From an uncultured Bacilli bacterium (GTDB taxonomy: Bacteria; Bacillota_I; Bacilli_A; RF39; UBA660): 7,090 nucleotides of DNA. Both the position numbers and the translations under genes were made by a program. Location of the stretch: the NCBI GenBank assembly GCA_944358565.1, contig CALVRK010000054.1, forward strand, positions 1 to 7,090, in the 5' to 3' direction. Position 1 is the stretch's first letter, and the number at the start of each line of letters is the position of its first letter. Shown here piece by piece: positions 1 to 5,362 of the stretch. Below the pieces are notes generated by a model. It made no database searches and was not told where the DNA came from. It saw only the letters and a program-made list of their open reading frames with translations.

Positions 1-93
1 TTGTTTTTTCCAGTCCTTGAAGGATTTATGTGGCTAAAGCCAATGGATATTATCCTCCAGTGCTTAGCATATTATAAATTTTTAACACGATAA
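1..93 (+). CDS. Possible 3' end of an unidentified CDS (truncated by left edge)
   Basis: Frame 1 is open from the first base for 30 codons to a TAA at 91-93. The peptide is hydrophobic with aromatic residues and ends ...YYKFLTR. I recognise no family in it. A 30-codon open stretch can arise by chance, and the codons include GTC, CTC and ATC, which are uncommon in the neighbouring genes. The same bases also contain three very short perfect hairpins (14-24, 31-42, 45-55), so a structured RNA or untranslated leader is an equal alternative. The T-rich start (1-9) could even be the tail of an upstream terminator. This entry records an open frame, not an established gene. Confidence 0.25.
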   Translation: MFFPVLEGFMWLKPMDIILQCLAYYKFLTR

Positions 94-125
94 ACAAATT
101 TGATGGTAATTTTATTTATAAGCTG

Positions 126-134
126 TGTTACAAT
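126..134 (+). promoter_or_regulatory. Putative extended -10 promoter of the phosphoesterase pair
   Basis: TGTTACAAT fits an extended -10 element (TGn followed by TACAAT, one mismatch to TATAAT). No convincing -35 lies at 16-18 bp, which an extended -10 can tolerate. Transcription would start near 141, leaving a leader of only about 11 nt with the ribosome site at its very 5' end. That short leader makes the call tentative. Confidence 0.35.
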
Positions 135-141
135 TGTTTTA

Positions 142-147
142 GAGGTG
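142..147 (+). promoter_or_regulatory. Ribosome binding site for the first phosphoesterase
   Basis: GAGGTG matches six bases of the GGAGGTG Shine-Dalgarno complement and ends 4 nt before the ATG at 152. This supports 152 as the start rather than the later in-frame ATGs at codons 7 and 11. Confidence 0.6.
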
Positions 148-151
148 CTTT

Positions 152-1078
152 ATGACGGAAAAAGAGATAATGATTTATGAGATGATAAATGAAGGGTATT
201 CTTTAAATGAGATGGCACGCAATCTATGGCTTAGCCCAAGACAGGTACATCAAAAAATCCAAAAACTTATCAGTGATGGTTATTTTATTAAACCTTTATA
301 TTTTGACGATGGAAATATTAGATATGTTTTCGAAAAAAATGATGAAGTGCATACGATTAATCTTTCGCTTAATGATAGTACAAAATTTAAAGCTTTAGTA
401 ATTTCTGATATACATATTGGTAATGAGCTTGAAAATTTAAGTTATTTATATAAAAGTTATGAATATGCGAGAGATAATGATATTCATGTTATTTTAAACT
501 GCGGAGATTTAATTGATGGTAATTTTACAAGAGGCACACAAATTATTAGTGATATAGATGAACAGATAGAAAAAGCAATAGACTTGTATCCACATGATAA
601 TAATATTTTAAATATTATATGCTATGGCAATCACGATTATAGTAGTTATGAAAGTGGACGAGATATTGCGTCAGCTATTTCTAAAAGAAGACCCGATCTT
701 GTTAGTGGTGGTTATGGCTTTTCTTTGATTAACGTAGAAAGGGATCAATTTATCTTATCTCACCCTTTAAATAATATAAGTTTTAAACCAATGCCTCATA
801 AATTAATTTTAGAAGGACATCATCATAGAATGCTTGTTAAGATAAATAGAAATAATTTTGTTATAAATATCCCACCACTTAGTGACTTATGTTTTGGATA
901 TCAAGAAAATCCAGGAATGATAGAGATGCAGTTACTATTTGGATCTGGGTTTATTCATTGTGGATATTTTAAACAAATTGGAATTAAAAAAAATTTTGAA
1001 GTTTTTAGTGAAACTAATTTGGAGTTTTTCTTAAAACACGAAAATTTAGAAGAAAGGAAATTATTACTTAAAAAGTAA
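152..1078 (+). CDS. HTH-metallophosphoesterase fusion protein, copy 1
   Basis: A 308-residue protein with no signal peptide or membrane segment, so probably cytoplasmic. Residues ~1-48 look like a small helix-turn-helix or winged-helix domain (SLNEMARNLWLSPRQVHQKI, ~17-36). Residues ~50-75 form a linker. Residues ~79-250 are a calcineurin-like metallophosphoesterase with every metal-binding block: SDIHIG (D86, H88), CGDLIDG (D119), GNHDY (N160, H161), SHP (H204) and GHHH (H223, H225). A dinuclear metal phosphodiesterase or phosphatase activity follows from the family. The substrate (cyclic nucleotide, nucleic acid end, phosphoprotein) cannot be read from the sequence. The last ~50 residues are unassigned. 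A paralog starts 12 nt downstream, so the two are probably one transcript. The HTH suggests DNA or RNA targeting, but it might only be a protein-interaction fold. The family call is firm and the biological role is unknown. Confidence 0.9.
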   Translation: MTEKEIMIYEMINEGYSLNEMARNLWLSPRQVHQKIQKLISDGYFIKPLYFDDGNIRYVFEKNDEVHTINLSLNDSTKFKALVISDIHIGNELENLSYLYKSYEYARDNDIHVILNCGDLIDGNFTRGTQIISDIDEQIEKAIDLYPHDNNILNIICYGNHDYSSYESGRDIASAISKRRPDLVSGGYGFSLINVERDQFILSHPLNNISFKPMPHKLILEGHHHRMLVKINRNNFVINIPPLSDLCFGYQENPGMIEMQLLFGSGFIHCGYFKQIGIKKNFEVFSETNLEFFLKHENLEERKLLLKK

Positions 1079-1090
1079 TAACAGAAGTAC

Positions 1091-2098
1091 ATGACAGATA
1101 GAGATAAAATAATTATTACAAGAATAAAACAAAATAAAACAATAAATGAAATAGCTCAAGAGATAGGAATATCAAACAAACAACTTTATGACAGAATACT
1201 AGCACTTAAAAATAAAGGATTTGTCTTAATTCGAAATATAACTGATAATGGTGATATTTTATATAGTTTTAAAAATGAACCACAAGAAGAATTAATTTGC
1301 ACGCAAAAATTAAAGTTAGCAGCGCCCAATAGTTTTTCTGCAATGCTTATTAGTGATACACATATTGGCAATGAACTTCAGAATATTAAACTATTAGATA
1401 AAATATATAATTATTGTCAAAAACAAGATATACACATAATAATAAATTGTGGGGATTTAATCGATGGAAATTTTAGTTATGGCAATCAAATTACAGCTGA
1501 TCCTATAGTTCAATTAGACACTTTAATTAAAAGTTATCCATTTGATAAAGAAATATTAAATATAATGTGTTTGGGCAATCATGATTATAGTGCTTTTAAG
1601 TCATGTGTAGATGCGAAAACATTGTTAGAAAATGCAAGGCCTGACTTTATTCCTCTTGGATACGGGATAGGAATAATTAATGTTGAAAGTGATCAAATTA
1701 TTTTAAAACATAATATAAATGAATTTGATTTTAAGCCTACTGGTAATAAGCTAGTCCTCGAAGGACATCATCATAAGGCATCATTTATAAATAACCGCGA
1801 TGGTTTTATAGTAAATATTCCTACTTTAAGTAAACTTTCTTTAGGTAAGCATCCTTTCCCTGGGGCTATTAAAATGAAATTATCTTTTAATATAAAAGGT
1901 TATATAAATTCTGGATATTTTGAACAATTTATAATTACTAATGATTTAATAACAGTTAATGAATCTTATTTTAATTTTGATTTTGATCATGAGATTTTAT
2001 CTGAAAGTTCAGTAAAGCCAAAGATAAAAGCTAAAATTAATAAGCCAGCATTTTCTAGACAAATAGAAAAATTTAATAGAAAATGGAGACGTAATTAA
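1091..2098 (+). CDS. HTH-metallophosphoesterase fusion protein, copy 2
   Basis: A 335-residue paralog of the upstream gene with the same order of parts. An N-terminal HTH (~residues 6-45; INEIAQEIGISNKQLYDRI) is followed by a phosphoesterase core at ~82-252. The core is complete: SDTHIG (D89, H91), CGDLIDG (D122), GNHDY (N163, H164), KH (H207) and GHHH (H226, H228). Every catalytic residue is offset by exactly three from copy 1, so the cores align without gaps. I count about 89 identities in 171 positions. The HTH regions agree at only about a quarter of positions. The C-terminus adds a lysine/arginine-rich tail (~308-335) that copy 1 lacks and that could bind nucleic acid. The start is set by alignment with copy 1 (MTDRDK against MTEKEI), because no good ribosome site precedes it. 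Translation may depend on termination of copy 1 at 1078. Substrate unknown. Confidence 0.9.
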   Translation: MTDRDKIIITRIKQNKTINEIAQEIGISNKQLYDRILALKNKGFVLIRNITDNGDILYSFKNEPQEELICTQKLKLAAPNSFSAMLISDTHIGNELQNIKLLDKIYNYCQKQDIHIIINCGDLIDGNFSYGNQITADPIVQLDTLIKSYPFDKEILNIMCLGNHDYSAFKSCVDAKTLLENARPDFIPLGYGIGIINVESDQIILKHNINEFDFKPTGNKLVLEGHHHKASFINNRDGFIVNIPTLSKLSLGKHPFPGAIKMKLSFNIKGYINSGYFEQFIITNDLITVNESYFNFDFDHEILSESSVKPKIKAKINKPAFSRQIEKFNRKWRRN

Positions 2099-2129
2099 AA
2101 GAATTCTTATTTTTGAGAATTCTTTTAAT
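2094..2129. terminator. Bidirectional terminator shared by convergent genes
   Basis: A perfect 14-bp inverted repeat (arms 2094-2107 and 2116-2129, containing GAATTCT/AGAATTC) encloses an 8-nt loop. A/T-rich flanks give U-rich 3' ends in both directions. The left arm contains the TAA stop of the second phosphoesterase (2096-2098). The right arm contains the TAA stop of the activase on the opposite strand (2125-2127). One hairpin thus serves both converging transcripts. Confidence 0.8.
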
Positions 2130-3060
2130 ATTTACCACATTTACTACCCCATGAATCAACGAGTTTATCATTACGATATATTTTAAGTAATTCACAAGTG
2201 TTTGGACAGCGATGACACTCAAAGGCTTTAGTGCTAAATGTAACGTTTTTCATTTCTAAAGAATAAGTGTTTCCTGTTTTATTTCTCCTAGCTAAAACGG
2301 CAATACCAATAGCACCCATTAAATGACTATTTTCATCGACTATGATATCTTCTTTTAATATTTCTTTAAAGTATTTAACAACGCCTTTATTTTTTGAAAC
2401 ACCACCTTGGAATATAATTGGCGGGGTTATTTTTTTACCTTTTCCCACATTGTTTAAATAATTTAGAACAACACTTTTACAAAGACCGGCAATGATATCT
2501 TCTTTGGCATATCCGACCTGGGCTTTATGAACTAAATCCGATTCAGCAAAGACGGTACATCTAGCAGCTATTTTAACAGGGTTTTTAGATTTTAAAGCAT
2601 AATCACCAAATTCTTCGGCATTTATTCCTAACCTTTTGGCCTGGCTTGATAGAAATGAACCCGTTCCAGCCGCACATAAAGTATTCATAGCATAGTTTGT
2701 TATGATACCATTTTTTATTAAAATTATTTTGGAATCTTGACCGCCAATTTCTAAAATAGTTCTGACATTTGGATAAAAGGTTAAAGTACCAATAGCATGA
2801 GCGGTTATTTCATTTTTAACTATATTAGCTTTTAACATTAATCCGATTAATTTTCTAGCGCTTCCGGTAGTTCCAATACCTTTAACTACATATTCTTTAG
2901 GTAAATTTAGTTTTAAGATATCTAGTAGTTTACGAACAGCTTCGACAGGATTACCTTCAGTCCAAATATAAGCAGATGTGATAATATTATTATCGTCATC
3001 AATGATAACACCTTTAGTTGATATTGAACCGATATCAACTCCTAAATAACAATCTTTCAT
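2125..3060 (-). CDS. ATP-dependent [4Fe-4S] activase, BadF/BadG/HgdC family
   Basis: A 311-residue ASKHA-fold ATPase related to HgdC, the activator of 2-hydroxyacyl-CoA dehydratases. Family members are homodimers holding one [4Fe-4S] cluster at the interface and use ATP to inject a low-potential electron into a partner. Visible motifs are the phosphate-1 loop GVDIGSISTKG (7-17), GIGTTGSARK (61-70), the second phosphate motif EIGGQDSK (104-111), the cluster cysteines C129 (LCAAGTGSF) and C168 (ARCTVFAES), and a glycine-rich segment FQGGVSKNKG (217-226). C129 and C168 lie almost where HgdC has its two ligands. The C-terminal ~35 residues carry an extra cysteine set (C282, C285, C289, C308) that simple HgdC proteins lack. 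I know this motif from the long fused activase-related proteins. The start overlaps the upstream stop as ATGA, with GAGG at 3069-3072 as ribosome site. It is the last gene of a three-gene operon, and the substrate is not determinable. Confidence 0.92.
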   Translation of the reverse strand: MKDCYLGVDIGSISTKGVIIDDDNNIITSAYIWTEGNPVEAVRKLLDILKLNLPKEYVVKGIGTTGSARKLIGLMLKANIVKNEITAHAIGTLTFYPNVRTILEIGGQDSKIILIKNGIITNYAMNTLCAAGTGSFLSSQAKRLGINAEEFGDYALKSKNPVKIAARCTVFAESDLVHKAQVGYAKEDIIAGLCKSVVLNYLNNVGKGKKITPPIIFQGGVSKNKGVVKYFKEILKEDIIVDENSHLMGAIGIAVLARRNKTGNTYSLEMKNVTFSTKAFECHRCPNTCELLKIYRNDKLVDSWGSKCGKY

Positions 3061-4121
3061 TTATTTTTCCTCATTTCTAACATATCATAAAAAGCTTCTA
3101 GTCTAGTTTGAATTCCTGTTTCTGAAGTAGCAGAATCAAAACTAAAAAATATTAAAGGTTTTTGATAAGTATTAGCTATCTTATTTATGATGGGCATAGC
3201 TCCAATCTCTGGGGTACAAAAAGATGATTTTATATGAATAATACCATCGTAATCATTTTCACATAAGTATTTACATCTAGCAATATTATCACTTGCATCA
3301 GCGCCCATAGAGTAAGTGAAATATTCTTTAGAATACTTTTGATATTTTTTATATTTATGAGCTTTTTCAAATAGTAAATAGTGAACGTTAGTAAACCTTT
3401 TAATTTCAATATGATGTTTGGCTAATTCTTTTTCTAAAAAGTAATTAGAAAATGGTTCCATAACCGTATATAACTCCCCTATTATGCCAATTTTAAGGCG
3501 GTTATCTGGTTTGTGAACTTTGATTTTCTGAAATTTTTTTAAATATCTTTTATAGGCTTTATATAAGTTTCGATAAGAGTTAATATGACTAAAGGTTATA
3601 AGCATCTGTTCTTTAAGATTTTCAAAGGATCCTTTTTCTATTTCAAAACCAATGTTTTTTCTAATATAATCATCTATCTCATCCATATATTTAACCATTT
3701 TAATAGTAATAAATCCATAATACATAGCTTTAATTTTAGAATATTTGGGGTTTATTTGTTTTAATAATTTATTAATTCTTTTTAAACTCGCACTTCCTTC
3801 GGTAACTAAATTAATAAGCTGACAATTGTATCCTAGATCTTTTAATATTTCTGCTTGAAGTTCGGCATAATACCCATAGCGGCAGCCACCACCCATTTGA
3901 ATCAATATATTAGCTCCTTTATCTAAGCATTCAATCATTGTACCTAGGGTGTATTTAAAAGGAGTGCAGACAAATTCTGGAGAGTTTTCAGTGCCAAGCT
4001 CAATGGTTTTAGAAGTTATTTTAGGGGCTTTTATTATTTCGTCATTTGGAAAAATATGGGATAGTAAAAAGGTGGCAGGAATATAATAATCACCCATTTG
4101 GGGGAAAGCTATTTTAGTCAT
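3057..4121 (-). CDS. 2-hydroxyacyl-CoA dehydratase-like (HgdB/DCCP-related) subunit
   Basis: A 354-residue protein resembling the C-terminal part of the large acyl-CoA dehydratase activase-related proteins, itself related to the cluster-carrying subunits of 2-hydroxyacyl-CoA dehydratases and double-cubane cluster proteins. Key segments are KIAFPQMGDYYIP (3-15), SPEFVCTPFKYTLG (47-60, C52), QMGGGCRYGYYAE (75-87, C80), IKSSFCTPEIG (297-307, C302) and a closing TRLEAFYDML (339-348). C52, C80 and C302 sit in the best conserved contexts and are candidate iron-sulfur ligands; C65, C100, C283 and C287 are also present. The middle (~115-205) is lysine-rich and less recognisable. The start overlaps the previous gene by 8 nt and has AGGAGG at 4130-4135, 8 nt away. 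The stop overlaps the activase start by 4 nt, so coupled translation and a shared complex are likely. It need not be a true dehydratase: no fermentation genes are nearby. Confidence 0.8.
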   Translation of the reverse strand: MTKIAFPQMGDYYIPATFLLSHIFPNDEIIKAPKITSKTIELGTENSPEFVCTPFKYTLGTMIECLDKGANILIQMGGGCRYGYYAELQAEILKDLGYNCQLINLVTEGSASLKRINKLLKQINPKYSKIKAMYYGFITIKMVKYMDEIDDYIRKNIGFEIEKGSFENLKEQMLITFSHINSYRNLYKAYKRYLKKFQKIKVHKPDNRLKIGIIGELYTVMEPFSNYFLEKELAKHHIEIKRFTNVHYLLFEKAHKYKKYQKYSKEYFTYSMGADASDNIARCKYLCENDYDGIIHIKSSFCTPEIGAMPIINKIANTYQKPLIFFSFDSATSETGIQTRLEAFYDMLEMRKNK

Positions 4122-5016
4122 TTAATTTTCCTCCTAACATATCTAAGAAACTTTCTAATCTAGTTTCTAAACCGGTAAATGAAGTGCTATCATCGATTAC
4201 AAGATTTAAATATGGAATTTTTATTTTACGCATGGCAAGTTCATTAGCTAAACTATCTAGCGCGCATGGGAATGATGAAATGAAAATCACTCCATTTATA
4301 TTTTTCATACTATAAACTACTGAACCCAAATTGTCTTTACTATATTTAAAATACAAATCTTTGGATAATTTTTTACTTAACGGATTTGTTATTTTAGGGT
4401 CAAATTTATCTGAATATATGACTTCGATATTGTTTTTTATTAGATATTTTATAATGTCTTTACCAATCATATCATCATATAAATTATAAGGGTGTCCGAC
4501 GATTAAAATTTTTGTTTTATCAGATTTTAACTTATTTAAATTAATGATATGATTTTTTTTAATTCTTTTTTTATCTTTTATTAAGGCATATTTATATGCT
4601 CTTTTAATTTGATGTTTAGTTTTACCCATTTCTTTGCCGATTTTATATAAACCTTTTTTTAAAGTTTTTCCTTTATTTAAATCGATGTTGTAATGAAGTA
4701 ATTTGTTTTGAAATTTATTTTTAACAATGTCATAAGCAGCCCAAAAATTAGTACATGTTTGGTTACTGTTTTTAAAATTACTAATACGCGGCACTAAAAT
4801 ATAGTCACACTTATCTTTTAGATAATCGATGTGTCCTAAGTAATTTTTTAAAGATAGACACATTTCATCGCTGGCAATTTTTATACCTTTATTTACAATT
4901 TCTTGATTACTAATGGGGCTTAATATATATGGAATATTTAAACTGTCAAAAAAATCTTGCCAAAAATTTCCATAATAATAGTAAAACAGACTACGCGGAA
5001 TACCGACTCTGTTCAT
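4114..5016 (-). CDS. DUF2229-type acyl-CoA dehydratase activase-related protein
   Basis: A 300-residue protein and first gene of the minus-strand operon. The N-terminus VGIPRSLFYYYYGNFWQDFF (4-23) is the characteristic DUF2229 opening. It is followed by a cysteine block SDEMCLSLKNYLGHI (49-63, C53), LVPRI (74-78) with C88, a Rossmann-like ILIVGHPYNLYDD (170-182), SSFPCALDS (247-255, C251) and a closing TGLETRLESFLDML (281-294). In the long fused relatives this domain lies between the activase and the HgdB-like end. C53 and C251, and perhaps C88, may bind an iron-sulfur cluster with the next gene's product. The C-terminal motif matches that of the downstream gene, so the two subunits look like distant paralogs. 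The ribosome site is GGTGAT (5020-5025), 3 nt before the ATG, equivalent to ~7 nt in the full anti-SD register. The family assignment is good; the reaction is unknown. Confidence 0.8.
   Translation of the reverse strand: MNRVGIPRSLFYYYYGNFWQDFFDSLNIPYILSPISNQEIVNKGIKIASDEMCLSLKNYLGHIDYLKDKCDYILVPRISNFKNSNQTCTNFWAAYDIVKNKFQNKLLHYNIDLNKGKTLKKGLYKIGKEMGKTKHQIKRAYKYALIKDKKRIKKNHIINLNKLKSDKTKILIVGHPYNLYDDMIGKDIIKYLIKNNIEVIYSDKFDPKITNPLSKKLSKDLYFKYSKDNLGSVVYSMKNINGVIFISSFPCALDSLANELAMRKIKIPYLNLVIDDSTSFTGLETRLESFLDMLGGKLND
4130..4135 (-). promoter_or_regulatory. Ribosome binding site inside the preceding gene
   Basis: AGGAGG on the minus strand lies 8 nt before the ATG at 4121 and inside the last codons of the upstream gene. 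It fixes the start of the dehydratase-like subunit and shows that the 8-nt overlap is real. Confidence 0.75.
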
Positions 5017-5019
5017 AAT

Positions 5020-5047
5020 ATCACCAATACAAATATATTAAGGTGAT
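5020..5047 (-). repeat. Inverted repeat pairing with the operon's ribosome site
   Basis: On the minus strand ATCACC (5047-5042) and GGTGAT (5025-5020) are perfect 6-bp arms 16 nt apart. Four further pairs (AATA/TATT) are possible inside after a small bulge. The second arm is the ribosome site of the first operon gene, so folding would hide it. Alternatively the repeat could be an operator. The sequence alone does not decide. Confidence 0.4.
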
Positions 5048-5063
5048 TTATTTTTTATGAATA

Positions 5064-5092
5064 ATTATATTTTTTTAGTAAATGATATTAAA
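5064..5092 (-). promoter_or_regulatory. Putative sigma-70 promoter of the activase operon
   Basis: On the minus strand TTAATA (5092-5087, 4 of 6 bases of TTGACA) and a perfect TATAAT (5069-5064) are 17 bp apart. Transcription would start near 5057 and give a ~40-nt leader containing the inverted repeat. The surrounding A/T richness lowers confidence. Confidence 0.45.
5066..5071 (+). promoter_or_regulatory. Possible -10 for the DUF1540 gene, overlapping the divergent promoter
   Basis: TATATT lies ~35 bp before the DUF1540 start, and initiation near 5078 would leave a ~29-nt leader. No good -35 is seen. It overlaps the minus-strand TATAAT by four bases, so the two promoters could exclude each other. 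Confidence 0.25.
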
Positions 5093-5097
5093 GGAGG
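5091..5097 (+). promoter_or_regulatory. Strong ribosome binding site of the DUF1540 gene
   Basis: AAGGAGG is a perfect Shine-Dalgarno sequence, 9 nt before the ATG at 5107. It is the strongest such site in the window and the main support that the short frame downstream is a real gene. Confidence 0.85.
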
Positions 5098-5106
5098 TAA
5101 TTTGAT

Positions 5107-5268
5107 ATGAAAAATCAAAAAATAAATTGCACGGTATATGACTGTAAGCACTGTGATGTGATGAAAGATTCGTGTAAGTTAAAACAAATAAAAGTGGCGT
5201 GCTGCCGAGCTAATGATGACAAGGAATCGACAATGTGCGATAATTATGTTAAAACAGACCTATCTTAA
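5107..5268 (+). CDS. DUF1540 small cysteine-rich protein
   Basis: A 53-residue protein starting MKNQKINCTV. It has seven cysteines at 8, 13, 16, 23, 32, 33 and 44, spaced C-x4-C-x2-C-x6-C-x8-CC-x10-C. The pattern I-x-C-x-V-x2-C early, I-x-V before the CC pair, and T-x-C-x-N-Y near the end fits DUF1540, a short Firmicutes family whose conserved cysteines suggest metal binding. Biochemical function is unknown. The gene is supported by a perfect ribosome site and by a terminator overlapping its stop. It is transcribed away from the activase operon with only 90 bp between starts, so the two share a promoter region. Gene and family are fairly certain, the role is not. Possible roles include metal or redox buffering. 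Confidence 0.85.
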   Translation: MKNQKINCTVYDCKHCDVMKDSCKLKQIKVACCRANDDKESTMCDNYVKTDLS

Positions 5269-5292
5269 AACATATGAAAATATGTTTTTTTT
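5267..5292 (+). terminator. Rho-independent terminator after DUF1540
   Basis: A perfect 9-bp stem (AAAACATAT 5267-5275 with ATATGTTTT 5280-5288) is closed by a GAAA tetraloop and followed by T's, giving an unbroken run of eight from 5285 to 5292. The stem overlaps the stop codon. It contains a single G-C pair and is therefore weak, but its shape is classic. Confidence 0.7.
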
Positions 5293-5331
5293 GAAAGTAT
5301 ATGCGAAAGTATATAAGTTATAAGAATAATT

Positions 5332-5340
5332 TGGTATAAT
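5332..5340 (+). promoter_or_regulatory. Extended -10 promoter of femX-like gene
   Basis: TGGTATAAT is a perfect extended -10 (TGn plus TATAAT). Transcription would begin near 5347, giving a leader of ~16 nt. No clear -35 is present at the standard distance. It lies between the DUF1540 terminator and the gene, so the aminoacyltransferase is probably transcribed on its own. Confidence 0.6.
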
Positions 5341-5349
5341 TAATAATGT

Positions 5350-5355
5350 GGGAGG
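5350..5355 (+). promoter_or_regulatory. Ribosome binding site deciding the FemX start
   Basis: GGGAGG is 7 nt before the ATG at 5363. The longer frame opening at GTG 5348 would overlap this site and begin at about the transcription start, so ATG 5363 is preferred. Confidence 0.75.
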
Positions 5356-5362
5356 CGTTTAT

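Noticed and set aside
1..151. Known riboswitch or T-box upstream of the phosphoesterases
   Set aside because: No motif of the common classes I know (T-box TGGNACCGCG, TPP, purine, ZTP, c-di-GMP, fluoride) is present.
207..398. 63-codon open frame on the plus strand
   Set aside because: It lies wholly inside the first phosphoesterase gene in another frame, has no ribosome site and shows no recognisable protein features.
1186..1371. 61-codon open frame on the minus strand
   Set aside because: It is antisense to the second phosphoesterase, with no ribosome site or terminator and no domain.
3057..3060. Mycoplasma-type code with TGA as tryptophan
   Set aside because: TGA ends the dehydratase-like gene in an ATGA overlap and ends FemX at its terminator, while tryptophans are encoded by TGG.
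5348..5362. GTG start five codons upstream of the FemX ATG
   Set aside because: The GTG would overlap the GGGAGG ribosome site and sits at about the predicted transcription start. The ATG at 5363 has correct spacing.
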